Source of the DNA: Conus ventricosus
Lineage: Eukaryota; Mollusca; Gastropoda; Neogastropoda; Conidae
Assembly: GCA_018398815.1 (NCBI GenBank)
Contig: CM031622.1
Span: forward strand, 23,123,862 to 23,187,861
Direction: 5' to 3'
DNA length: 64,000 nt
The translations under genes were made by a program, and so were the position numbers. The notes under the pieces are model-generated. The model was not told the DNA's origin. It was given only the letters and a program-made list of their open reading frames with translations, and made no database searches. The stretch's first letter is position 1; each line of letters begins with the position of its first letter. This document shows positions 11,385-21,900 of the stretch, piece by piece.

Positions 11385-12500
11385 TTTGTTTATGGAAAAG
11401 TCAACAGATGTTCTTATTGGAAAGTAGTTTGTTCATGGAGCAGTCAACAGATGTTCTTATTAGAAAGTAGTTTGTTCATGGAGCAGTAACAGGTGTTCTT
11501 ATTAGAAAGCGGTTTGTTCATGGAGCAGTAACAGGTGTTCTTATTAGAAAGTGGTTTGTTCATGGAGCAGTAACAGGTGTTTTATTAGAAAGTGGTTTGT
11601 TCATGGAGCAGTCAACATATGTTCTTATTAGAAAGTAGTTTGTTCATGGAGCAGTAACAGGTGTTCTTATTAGAAAGTGGTTTGTTCATGGACAGTAACA
11701 GATGTTTTTATTAGAAAGTGGTTTGTTCATGGAGCAGTAACAGGTGTTCTTATTAGAAAGTGGTTTGTTCATGGAGCAGTCAACAGATGTTCTTATTAGA
11801 AAGTGGGTTTGTTCATGGACAGTAACAGATGTTCTTATTAGAAAGTGGTTTGTTCATGGCGCAGTCAACAATGTTCTTATTAGAAAGCGGTTTGTTCATG
11901 GAGCAGTCGGATGTTCTTATTAGAAAGTGGTTTGTTCATGGAGCAGTAACAGTGTTCTTATTAGAAAGTGGTTTGTTCATGGAGCAGTAACAGAGTTTTT
12001 ATTAGAAAGTGGTTTGTTAATGGAGCAGTAACAGTTGTTCTTATTGAAAGTGGTTTGTTCATGGAGCAGTAACAGTGTTTCTTATTAGAAAGTGGTTTGT
12101 TCATGGAGCAGTAACAGATGTTCTTATTAGAAAGTGGTTTGTTCATGGAGCAGTAACAGATGTTTTTATTAGAAAGTGGTTTGTTCATGGACAGTAACAG
12201 ATGTTTTATTAGAAAGTGGTTTGTTCATGGACAGTAACAGTGTTTTTATTAGAAAGTGGTTTGTTCATGGAGCAGTCAACATATGTTCTTATTAGAAAGT
12301 GTTTGTTCATGGAGCAGTAACAGGTGTTCTTATTAGAAAGTGGTTTGTTCATGGAACAGTAACGGTGTTTTTATTAGAAAGTGGTTTGTTCATGGAGCAG
12401 TAACAGGTGTTCTTATTAGAAAGTGGTTTGTTCATGGAGCAGTCAACAGATGTTCTTATTGAAAGTGGTTTGTTCCCTGGAGCAGTAACAGGTGTTCTCA
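11385..12500. repeat. 42-bp minisatellite in last TXNDC5-like intron
   Basis: About 26 copies of a 40-42 bp unit (core GAAAGTGGTTTGTTCATGGA, then GCAGTAACAGATGTTCTTATTA). Many copies lack exactly one base (GGACAG for GGAGCAG, AACAGTG for AACAGATG and similar). It starts about 150 bp after the CLEC exon. Confidence 0.95.
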
Positions 12501-12519
12501 TTGTGGTTTTCTCTGAACC

Positions 12520-13110
12520 AGTCTGATCAGAGTGAGTTTGCTCATGGGCATCAGTGGGAAGACTTAGTGAGAAAGTTGGTTGTATGGACTCATCGGTCAG
12601 GAAGACTGGTACCTCCGTGGAGGTTACATGTACTCATTGGTTCGCTGAACACTCTGATCCAGCAGTTTGAGTTTGCTATGGGACTCAGTCGGGAAGACTG
12701 GGACCACACAGTTGAGGTTGCTATGGACTCATCGGTCAGGAAGATGGGACCACACAGTTGAGGTTGCTATGGACTCGTCGGTCGGGAAGACTGGGACCAC
12801 ACAACACAGTAAAAGGAAATGAGGTTGCTATGGACTCATCGGTCGGGAAGACTAGGACCACACAGTTGAGTTCCATCACTAAATGAATGCACCTCTTGAG
12901 AGTGTTGCTCAAGTTTCCTGACCAACACTGCAGGTGTCTGTATCTCTTGGCCTGATTGACACTGGAATATGTTTTGAAAGCAAGTGTAGAGTTCGGCAAA
13001 TTTATGGGGACTGTCGTTGGATGGATATGGTGGCGCCCTCCAGAGGAAGAGCTCACTTATGCTGGCTCTGTGACAAAGTAGTTATTGTCGTCTGTAACTC
13101 AGAATTTTCT
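12520..13110 (+). mobile_element. Composite retroposon, 5'-truncated, with internal amplification
   Basis: It has the family blocks GACTGGGACCACACAGTTGA, the TCCTGACCAACACTGCAGG block (about 12916) and the GTGGCGCCCTCC block (about 13031), ending near TTATTGTCGTCTG (about 13083). Within it, the segment carrying ATGGACTCATCGGTC and GACCACACAG is repeated several times in tandem (about 12570-12860). An array is therefore starting inside the retroposon. No tRNA head is visible. Confidence 0.75.
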
Positions 13111-15029
13111 GTGGCTTGAGAGCAGTAAGCAATGCATGGTCTGCTGTGAGTAGTACTCTTACAATTTCTTATTTTGATTTGTCTGCCCCCTCATCACGTT
13201 GGTTCGAGTATAACCCTTTTATTTAAAAGAGAATGTCTGGTACTGTGATTCCCTTTCTCTTCCGCAAGCATCTGTGAGGATACTGCAGTATCGCGACGCT
13301 TTTTTGAAGCCTTTCTCAACACCCACGTCACTCTTGCTGGTCATCCGCAAGTGAGTGCTGTGTATCTGGAAAACATACCAACTTTACTAATACACTTTTG
13401 CATGTTTGGGCTGAACATGGTCATCCAGACGTGCACTGTTTGCCCTTGCGCCTCCGTCTCCACTTAAATTTCTGAGCCTCTTGTTTTCAAGACACATCAT
13501 ACAGAATTTGGTTGATCGCAATCCTATATACTGTTTCTATTCAATTTCCATTTCACTTTGTGCTTGAAGAGATGAGCAACGGTCTGTTCATCCTGTGTTT
13601 TAATCACTGTAGACGTCTAGTTTTTGTGTCATGTTCTGTTTTTGGTCTTCAACAGCTTTGTGAGCAGTCTGTCCTCTGGACTGTGATGGCTTGCAAGGCT
13701 ACTTGTCCAGAGTAAAGCTCTTTCAACCCCATCTGTTTTTTGTGTGTCTCATTTTAAAGAAAAAGGGAGAAACCTGCCGAGAAACACTGAGACTCCCAAT
13801 TTGCCACCGAGAGGCTGTAGCTGCGTCATTACACGCTCATAGATGATCCCTTTCACCACGTTAGTTTGAGGTCCCGCCATGTAGAAAAATGGGTGACAAC
13901 TAAATTCAGGCTGTAATGCAGGGTGAATTGAGAATGAACTCACCAAGGGAGACTACTCCTGTTTGCCTGATGGTTGAAGGAAGAGCTAGCTCCCCAGGTC
14001 TCCACAAAGATCACATCTGGTGAAACAGCTGTGGACGAGGTCTACTGCAAGGTGTTTATGTCGGTCATGTTAATCTCAACACTCTTTACTTACATAAGCT
14101 CATACATCCTACCTGCTCTTTATAACTGACTGGAAATGCTTGCTGTCATGCCCCTTTGGGTAAGTTTGGACCTTGACCGACATCTGCGCTTTAGCTTCCC
14201 CTCTTTGTCACCTCTTTTTCTGTTTGGTTGTCCAGTTATGCATTTTCAGCACTTTCTTTGTCTTTTGTCCATCTGTGACATGCCAGTGTTTACATTGTTA
14301 ATCTGGCTACTAGATATAGCTAATCACTGGAATGGACTCCAGCAGTGTTCAGTACTATTTACTTGTATAGCTTTTCAAAAATGTAATTCTAATGGTGAAA
14401 CATTCATTTATTTCTTTTTTCACCGTTTTGTTTCTAAAATTCTAGAGGAAATAGAATGGTTGGTCCATGCGGCTTAATGTAGTTTTTTTTTTTTCGACGT
14501 TGAAGAACTCTAATTTAATTTGTTATGAATTGCTATGAACAGTGTAATATGATGGACATGGCATGATATGAGTGACCTTTCAGTTGGCGGGGTGTCAGTG
14601 CATTTACAAAAGATTTTTTTTTTTTTACTTGACAGGTTGTGAGCGCGTTTACAATGTTCTTGTATTTAAATTGCACCCGTTCATTTTGAAGCTCCCGTAG
14701 TCATTTAAACCATAAGTCTCCATTAAATGATACAAAAATGATGCAAATGTCTGAATCTGTTTGTTGGTATTTATGTGAGTACATACATAGGTTTAGATGT
14801 GAATACGTGTACCTGTGTATATGTATGTATGCATGTCTGTATATTAGTACAGAGATAGGTGTTGAGCAAGTGCAAATCTTTCTGTTGCACATTACACATT
14901 AAAGTGCTTTGAGCCGATTCAAATTTTGATATTGCAGCCATCAAGTGATAATCGTCACTAGCATGTATATCTAGTCCAAAGTCTCTTCAAAGATTGTCAG
15001 TCCTTTTTCTGTTCTTTCTTCCTTTTCAG
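13111..15029. other. Intron without recognised features
   Basis: AT-rich sequence with a few T runs. I see no exon, tRNA-like element or tandem array in it. The acceptor for the last exon is preceded by a strong pyrimidine tract (about 15000-15029). Confidence 0.6.
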
Positions 15030-15161
15030 ATCAACGTGTTCCCCACGTTGATACTGTACAAAGAGGGACTTCACCTGGTGGATTACACAGGAGGAAAGAC
15101 CCAGACAGATCTCCAGCAGTTCATCGACCAGTTCACCATCCCGACACATGAAGAGTTATAG
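15030..15161 (+). CDS. TXNDC5: TXNDC5-like last exon with HEEL terminus
   Basis: 44 codons including the TAG stop at 15159-15161, after a strong ccttttcag acceptor. The peptide begins INVFPTLILYKEGLHLVDY and ends DQFTIPTHEEL. NVFPT carries the cis-proline of the thioredoxin fold, and DYTGGKTQTDLQQFI is the final strand and helix. The last four residues, HEEL, resemble the KDEL/HDEL class of ER retrieval tails, which supports an ER lumenal protein. The phase matches the preceding exon (ETRS|INVF). Confidence 0.9.
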   Translation: MNVFPTLILYKEGLHLVDYTGGKTQTDLQQFIDQFTIPTHEEL

Positions 15162-15826
15162 CCCTTACACAGAGTTGCTGTGGTCACTGCCATTGCTCGA
15201 CATTCACAGGAAAAAAGACACACAAGTCTCTTCATAGTTTGATGTTCTCCTTTTCCTGCCTAGAAAATAGGGTTAAACCTCTGTGCCATGTGACTTTAAT
15301 GCAAAAACATTGTATGGTACTGCGAGAATGAAATTAAACTAGCTTGAGGAAGGGGCATCAATCTTGTATTCTAGAGCTGTTCCTTCTAATTGCCTCCCCT
15401 AACTCACACAGGCCATTTCTAGTGTTGCTATGTGCATGTGTCGGCTTTAGAAGGTGTACGGACTAACCTGAAGTTTTTTTTTTGTGTGTTTTGTTTTGTT
15501 TTCCCCTTTTCTGCATGTGTTTTAGGTGAATGAGAACCACAAGCAGTATCAGTTTGGTGTTACATGCTCCACCATTGTTGTGAAAGTTACCTGTTGTTAT
15601 TTTGCATTTAGTGTTTCAATCTCAGTCTCAATTAAGATTATTTGTCAATTACTTTGATATAAATCCAACATTCCAGGTAATTTTACACTGTAGAGAAATC
15701 ACACCGTTAACATAGATCCAACATTCCATGGTAATTTCACATTATAGACAAATCACACTGTCTGAAGGTTAACACTGTAGAACCCAGATATCTTGCAAAT
15801 GATGTGTAAAATCTGTGAAAAGCATT

Positions 15827-15864
<38 letters not shown>

Positions 15865-16270
15865 GCCATTTGACACGTGTGGATGGCAATAAAAGCTCAT
15901 AAAAATGAAAACCTTTTTCAGAATGGTTTGAATGATACTGACTAACAAAACATCACATACGTTTCCCCAGGTGTCATATACACATTACTTCAGCATGACA
16001 TGAAGAGTTGCTGGAATGTGGAAAGGGAAGGTTGAGTTTTCTGCAGTGGTAAATCGGTCTCAGCACATGAAAATGTGTACCTGCACCAACAGTTTGGCAG
16101 CAAACACAACTCCACTGCCAACTGCTGTGGACAAAAATTCTATGAAAAAATGGGTGCAAGGGCTTTTGTTGATGGTGAGGCAGGCCTTGACTTCAGGATC
16201 ACTTTACTTGTGTGTGTGTGTGTGTGTTGTTCATCAGGACTACTCTGTACCTTTTAGTTACTGAAATAAA
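15162..16270 (+). other. TXNDC5: Probable 3' UTR of TXNDC5-like gene
   Basis: Non-coding sequence after the stop codon. AATAAA hexamers occur at 15888-15893 and 16265-16270, and each could end the transcript. A third lies at 18521-18526. A short CA run (about 15834-15858) and two imperfect copies of a block of about 55 bp near 15665-15770 are also present. The true cleavage site cannot be decided from sequence alone. Confidence 0.45.
15888..15893 (+). promoter_or_regulatory. Candidate poly(A) signal
   Basis: An AATAAA hexamer 727 bp after the TXNDC5-like stop codon, the first canonical hexamer I noticed downstream. A second lies at 16265-16270. Confidence 0.4.
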
Positions 16271-18557
16271 ATGATGTTTGTTCATTGAAAGAAAGAAACC
16301 TTATTTGTTGCATGTGGTATTCTGCGCCGTCTATCAATGATACCAGGTGTTAACTTGCCTTGACCACCTCTGCTGTGTTGTGATGCAGGTGAATTAAAGC
16401 GTAAATTTAAGCAGTTGGCTCCATGGATGAGTCTAGATAGCCAGCGCATGTTAAACAATGAAAGAGAGAGGGAAATAAAAAGAAACGTGTGTAAACAACC
16501 CTGATGGCCTTCTGTGTGATGTCGCATCCTTCACAAGGGAGGTAAATAGTGTTTGACTGCACCAAAGGAGCCAGTGGATTTGATCAAGCCGTAACCGAGT
16601 TATTGCGGTGTGGATCTGTCCCTGCTGGTCTGTTCTGGTTACCATGGAAGCATGATCATGTGACCCGGTCAGCTGGTGTCATACCGCTTCACTGCCGTGG
16701 AATCCTAGAGTTGGTTCCAGTGGCACTGCGTGTGATGGCATGTGTCATGCAAGCGACTGCAGGCAGGCTAGTCATCAGACAGTGTGATGGGTTAAACAAC
16801 ACACGGTGACGGCTCGACAGCCCCAGTCTGTGCTCTTGATTGTCCACATCTCTTGCTTACCCCCGAGACCGGAGCTGACGCTCAGGGAACAGTTACTAGT
16901 TGCTAGTTACCATATTAATGGCGATAGTAGCGACTGGAAATCATTATAGATGTCAGTTTGGCCATGGCATTGCTGGAGGATGTCTTGTTGTGTCGTGTCT
17001 GTCCTCGAGCTTGACAGATTGTAAACCTGCATTCAGTAAAACGGCGCTTTCTATCAACTGAGAGTGTATCGTCCAATGACTGGGCTGTGAACGAATCTGG
17101 GCATTGGACCAGTCGTTGGCTTCACCATGAAGTAACACAAATCAGTAATGTATTAGATGGAAAGTACGAGTGGTTACCTTGTTGTCTGTTTGGTTTTTTT
17201 TTATATAATGCTTTTTGTTAAATATTAATAGTCATCAGGGGAAATTCACTCCGAACACCTTGATTTTCCTGGATTTTTCTTAATCAGCCAAATACACCAA
17301 CCAGGCAAGTCACTAAAAGAACAGTTCATCAGTCTTTGCACATTACCTGTGTAGAGATACAGCGCAGTATATCTTTCAGCTTGAAAGGAGTCATTCTTAG
17401 AAGTTTGGCAGCATCTCATGATTCCTTCTTTCCCCCATCATCCGCTTTGTGTATGGTGTCATTTCTGTGTGTTTACATGAAAGGCAGAGTACTTACTGCA
17501 AAAGGAAGCAGCTGATCTATGTCTGGAATTTTGTTCTTTTCATTGTGACCATGGCAGCATTTTAAGTGTGACCAAGGTGGCTGATTTCACCGAGTATTAT
17601 GATGGGGCTGAGTATGATGCATGATTTAGAACCAAAGTGAGATGTTTGTTGTCTTTTTTTCATACTTTAAACCACAAACACAAAAATCATCGGTAACAAC
17701 GAAAGTGTTTCAGTGTACTCTGCAGTTTTGTGAAGAGTGTGAGGGGAGGTTTCGCTTCGTTTGATTGCTTTTTGTTGTTGTTGCATTTTGTTTTTTGCTG
17801 TTGATAACTTGGAGAGACGTTGCTTTGTTTGTGAAGATTTGATAGTGTATTGCTTAAGTGAAAGAAGTTTTGTTTGTGACAGGGATCTCACTGTTCTCAT
17901 TCTACATGGCTTGCTATTATTTGGAGACTTTTTTGTTGTTGATGGTGACAGACTTAAAACAAAATCTTGGTGAATGTATTGAACTTTGCAAGTTTTTGGT
18001 GGTCTTCTTCACCATTAGATGCTTTGAATGAATTGAGTTTGTTAGAGTAAAGACTCGGACACCATATTCTACTTTTTTTTTCCATGTTTGTGGGCTTGCG
18101 GATAAGACTACGCTTTTAGTGGGTAGGTTTCCACATGCAGTGGAGAAGAGGTTTTTATGAAATTAGCATCATCATTGTTTATGGTTCTGTTGTCACATTT
18201 CAGAATGTCTTTGTTACATTAACACCTGTTGAGAGTGCACTGGCATAGTTTTCTGTTGTAGTAGAACAGTTTCACCAGGCATGGCAGTGGACATGCTCAT
18301 TGACAGGCATTTAGTCCTGGGATTTCATTGCTGATTATTGTGTCTGTTCTCTCTCAAGACATTTGGCCATGTCTCTACCGCTGCCATTCCTCTGCTGTAC
18401 TTGGTGATAACTGTTTGGCCTCTTGGCTGGAAACTGTTTCTCAATGTTAATGTTTTGTATTTTTGTTTGACGACAGGTTTTGGGGAATTATGTGCAATAA
18501 TGTTAAGCTTTTTAATTTTGAATAAATGACTCAGAAGATGGACTGCATACACTGTGT

Positions 18558-18590
<33 letters not shown>

Positions 18591-19400
18591 ACACGTGTGT
18601 GTATGTATGTGTGTGGGTGCATGCGTATGGTTTCCTCATAATGAAACAATGACAGTTCATATACAATGACGACTTCTCATTTGGATAGTGACTACAGAAG
18701 ACAAAAGAAATGTAAGGGGGATTGTGAAGGGGATTTGGTGGGATATGAGAGGGTTGAGTGGGGGGAGGGGGGTTGTTTCCTTGAGTGCAACTCGCTCTCC
18801 ATGATGAAATGGAATTTTGAAAGATATGGTCCCAGACTTTTCATATACATTTTATTGATCACATGAAATAAAAGCACACCAATACCCCCAAAACCAATTT
18901 ATGTAACTTCTTCCTCTGTGTGTGTGAATATCTGGACAAATATGTAGAGATGCAAAGGCCCAGAATCTGAAGAATGGAATGCATTAATGTAAACAATCCA
19001 CAATAGACCAGCAATGTCGGAATGTGCATATATCAGCCTGCTCTTCTCATATTTTTACTTAAAATGGTAGAAAGGAGGAAAAAAGAGTAGAGGGATGAAA
19101 AAAATTAATGTATTCAATCTATAGAATGAAAGGTAAGCAGGCTGACCCAAAGTATACTGTATCAGACAGCCAAACCTTGTCAAACATTCTCTTGAAAGTG
19201 AGAAGCCAATATCACCTGGTCACTTAGTTTGATGCGAGTACAACACGTTCAATAGAACATGAGGTACCGCTGCAGCTCCTTGACTTTAAGATTAGGTGTA
19301 TGAATGAGAGGACAGGAGGGGTGGGGTCAGGGAGGAGAGTTTGTGTATGCGGAACTGACCTCTTGCGTGCCTTCTGTCATCTGTCACACACGCTGTGACC
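16271..19400. other. Intergenic region between convergent genes
   Basis: Mostly unique sequence between the two convergent genes. A GT tract lies at about 18559-18608 and a T-rich segment at about 17750-17950. No ORF with family resemblance and no RNA gene was recognised. The region may include alternative 3' UTR of either gene. Confidence 0.5.
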
Positions 19401-19410
19401 ACAGCCAGAG

Positions 19411-19822
19411 ACCATTCTGGTGGGCGTAGTGGGCAAGGTGTCAGACTCCTGCTCCAAGGTCGGGGGTTCGTTTCTCACTCAAGACAGCCCGGTTAACCGA
19501 TTTTTTTCTTTGGAGCTAAGATCTGGACAGGCACCATCACCCTCAGTCCTGTGCATGAGGCTTCAGAGGTCCCATGCATAAACGCTTGCACAACAAAAAT
19601 CTTGTTGCACATTAAATCCCATTCCGCTTTTCAGAGAAAAGAGGCCACTGTGTGTTGTTGGGACAGACACCACAAAAACAAAATGCATGCACTCATGTAA
19701 GCATGTTCAGGCATGATTCCTGAAGTGGGAATGTGGCGGTCTTAATGCTGGGATTAAAACCAGTTGCATATGAAAAAACCTTTACCAATGGTGAACCCTG
19801 TCCCAACAGAAAAATAAAGAGT
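19411..19822 (+). mobile_element. tRNA-type SINE, third family
   Basis: The head is tRNA-like, with TAGTGGGCAAGGTGTCAGAC (A-box region) and a TCGGGGGTTCGTTTCTC stretch (B-box region). A body of about 330 bp follows, containing CTTGCACAACAAAAATCTTG and TGGCGGTCTTAATGCTGGGA, and it ends in AGAAAAATAAA. The block TGGCGG-CTTAATG-GGGAT is reminiscent of the 'ggctgccttaatggcggg' block in the SINE at 60523-60976, so the two families may share a 3' part. Ends are approximate. Confidence 0.65.
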
Positions 19823-20585
19823 AGACAGGCAGGGAACTGGAAAAGGCTGTCAGCTGACAAGTGACCAGTGAGAACAATAGAACTGTTAGGCAGCGAGGAG
19901 GGGGTGTTGGGAGAAGTGAGGGGGGGGGGGGGGGGGGACTCCAACAGCTAGCTTGTCAGGACAGCACTCATTCACACTTGATGTTCATAGTTGATTCAAA
20001 AGCAAGGAAGCAGAAAATGTTAATGCATCACACTCGGAAAAGATGAACATTATCACCCTCTAACCAAACTGTATGAAAAAAAAACAACCCGAAAACATTC
20101 AATGAAAACAATAAATGGGGTTTCCCTATCACCAAATCCACTTTAACATCAGGAGCAAATCCATGTCTGTTTTCTGAGAGTTAAACAAGACTGCTGATCT
20201 GCTTGCACATGAAATACTGAGACTTGCACTGCGGCCTGGCAGTTCACAGTGTTCATCCTTTTACGTTCCTTGAGGTGATGAACACGATCTCCTCTCCAAG
20301 CAGGAATACTTCTGGAAGATGGCTGCATTCTACAGTTTCCTTACCATGTCTTCCCTCTGCCCAGGTCCAATAAATAACAATACACACAAATCACATTCCA
20401 ATCATTTTTCTCCTGTCTGCAAATCTATTGCATGAGTGGACTGCATTACAACTGTTAAGATCTCACAAATATCAAATCTCTCAACACTGACCCTCAAGAA
20501 CCTCACCTACCTACCCACTCCCCTCTCCCGGCACCCCATGGACGGATGAACCAGGTATCTGAGTCCAACACCTCTTGACTGTCAG
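19823..20585. other. Intergenic or 3'-flank sequence
   Basis: Unique sequence with a poly-G run (about 19920-19937). Nothing else was recognised. It lies downstream of the WDR35 stop-codon array. Confidence 0.5.
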
Positions 20586-20589
20586 AGGA

Positions 20590-21160
20590 TACCCTCACAC
20601 CATATCATAACAATGGGCAGACAACTCGCACACCGTGTCGTAACAATGAGCAAACAACTCTCACACCATGTTGTAACAATGGACAGACAACTCTCACACC
20701 ATGTAACAATGGGCAGACAACTCTCGTACCATATCGTCACAATGGGCAGACAACTCTTGTACTATATCGTAACAATGGGCGGACAACTATCACACCATAT
20801 AGCAATGGGCAGACAACTCTCACACCATATAACAATGGGCAGACAGCTCTCACATCATATATAACAATGGGCAGACAACTCTTACACTATATCGAAACAA
20901 GGGGCAGACAACTCACACCATATCGTAAAAATGGGCAGACAACTCACACCATATCATAACTGATGGGCAGACAACTCTCACACCATACTGTAACAAGAGG
21001 CAGACAACTCTCACACAATATCGAAACAATGAGCGGACAACTCTCACACCATATTGTGACACGGTGGGCAGACTACCCTCACACCATATATTTTGATAAA
21101 GAAGGCAGACAACCCCCCTCCCATCACAATGTGACAAGGCGAGCAGACGACGCTCACACC
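20590..21160. repeat. 33-bp minisatellite built from the WDR35 stop-codon region
   Basis: About 17 copies of a unit near 33 bp (on +: ACAATGGGCAGACAACTCTC then ACACCATATCGTA). It abuts the WDR35 stop codon, and the last unit overlaps it. On the sense (-) strand, the exon end ACAACATGGTGTGAGCGTCG and the repeat ACAATATGGTGTGAGAGTTG differ at only a few positions. The repeat therefore appears to derive from the codons around the stop, including TGA, and makes up the start of the WDR35 3' UTR. Confidence 0.9.
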
Positions 21161-21319
21161 ATGTTGTGGCACAGAGGGCAGGTTTTGCGGGCGGTGATTT
21201 CCGACTGGAGAGCCCGGTGCTTACACTGACTGCACATCCAGAACTGGTACTCCATGATGGGCCGTCCCCTCACGATGCATGCTGGGAACTTGGTGTCGCA
21301 GTTGGGGCAGGAGGTGGAC
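21154..21319 (-). CDS. WDR35: WDR35 last exon: C-terminal zinc ribbon and stop
   Basis: One base completes a split Trp codon, then 54 codons and TGA (21156-21154). The acceptor is ggcccacag. The peptide begins STSCPNCDTKFPACIVRG, passes through the diagnostic EYQFWMCSQCKH, and ends TCPLCHNMV. The CPNC, CSQC and CPLC knuckles form the zinc-binding C-terminal module of IFT121. The YQFWMC stretch is the best single identifier of this gene in the window. The exon's final codons seeded the adjoining 33-bp array. Confidence 0.97.
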
Positions 21320-21900
21320 CTGTGGGCCACAGACAGCCAGGCCTCGAGACGTGTGGGCGACATTTCATGCAATGATGTCAGCAGCCTGATGCTACTCTGT
21401 CTTTGGTCATGTTTTCAGACATGTAGTGCATTTTCATGGTGTGGTAAATTTTCCCTGATCTTCACAAAATGTTCCTTTTCCTGTGACAGTGTCACTTCCG
21501 TCAGTTTCTATCATCTGACAATCACACTTTCATATGCACGCATGCACTCAATGTGTATAAACATTAAAAAATATATGTTTAACTCCTAAAATTTGCTTAC
21601 ATATAGAAAGGTGCACTGCCAATACGCTAGCTTTTCCCAGATAAAACAAAAGGAAGAAAGTAGAGACAATGAAGCATTATTTCACACACACAAAAATGCT
21701 GGAAAACTAAGAAAGAAACCTGACTGAACCACAGAACAGATGATGCAAATAAGAAACAAAAAATTGGTAATAGAAAAGTAGAGTTCACATCACATTCTGA
21801 AGAAAGCAAAACAATGGTGTCCACGCTAGACACAAAAGAAAACGACTCCAATCATTGTCAGAAAAGTCAAGCGAGCTTGGAACTGAAACATACCAAAATG
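21320..21900. other. Last WDR35 intron, unique part
   Basis: Unique sequence between the terminal exon and the purine-rich array. No other feature was recognised. Confidence 0.5.

Larger units (their letters stand above)
2962..15161 (+). other. TXNDC5: TXNDC5-like gene, C-terminal exons (gene span)
   Basis: Five + strand exons join in phase: 2962-3048, 6666-6770, 8790-8872, 11108-11231 and 15030-15161. Together they give about 177 residues. These comprise the second half of one thioredoxin domain (VDC...YGIKAYPS), a charged linker helix, and a complete final thioredoxin domain with FYTSW-CLEC, AAVDCEEH and the cis-proline motif NVFPT, ending in HEEL. This order and the ER-tail match the TXNDC5/ERp46 family (ER oxidoreductases with three thioredoxin domains). 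The signal peptide and earlier domains must be left of the window. All five exons keep an open frame with GT-AG junctions. The gene is tail to tail with WDR35. Another multi-thioredoxin PDI-family member is possible, but the domain spacing favours TXNDC5. Confidence 0.8.

Noticed and set aside
17667..18866. Additional gene between the convergent genes
   Set aside because: Only short frames without domains. The sequence looks like intergenic DNA or 3' UTR.
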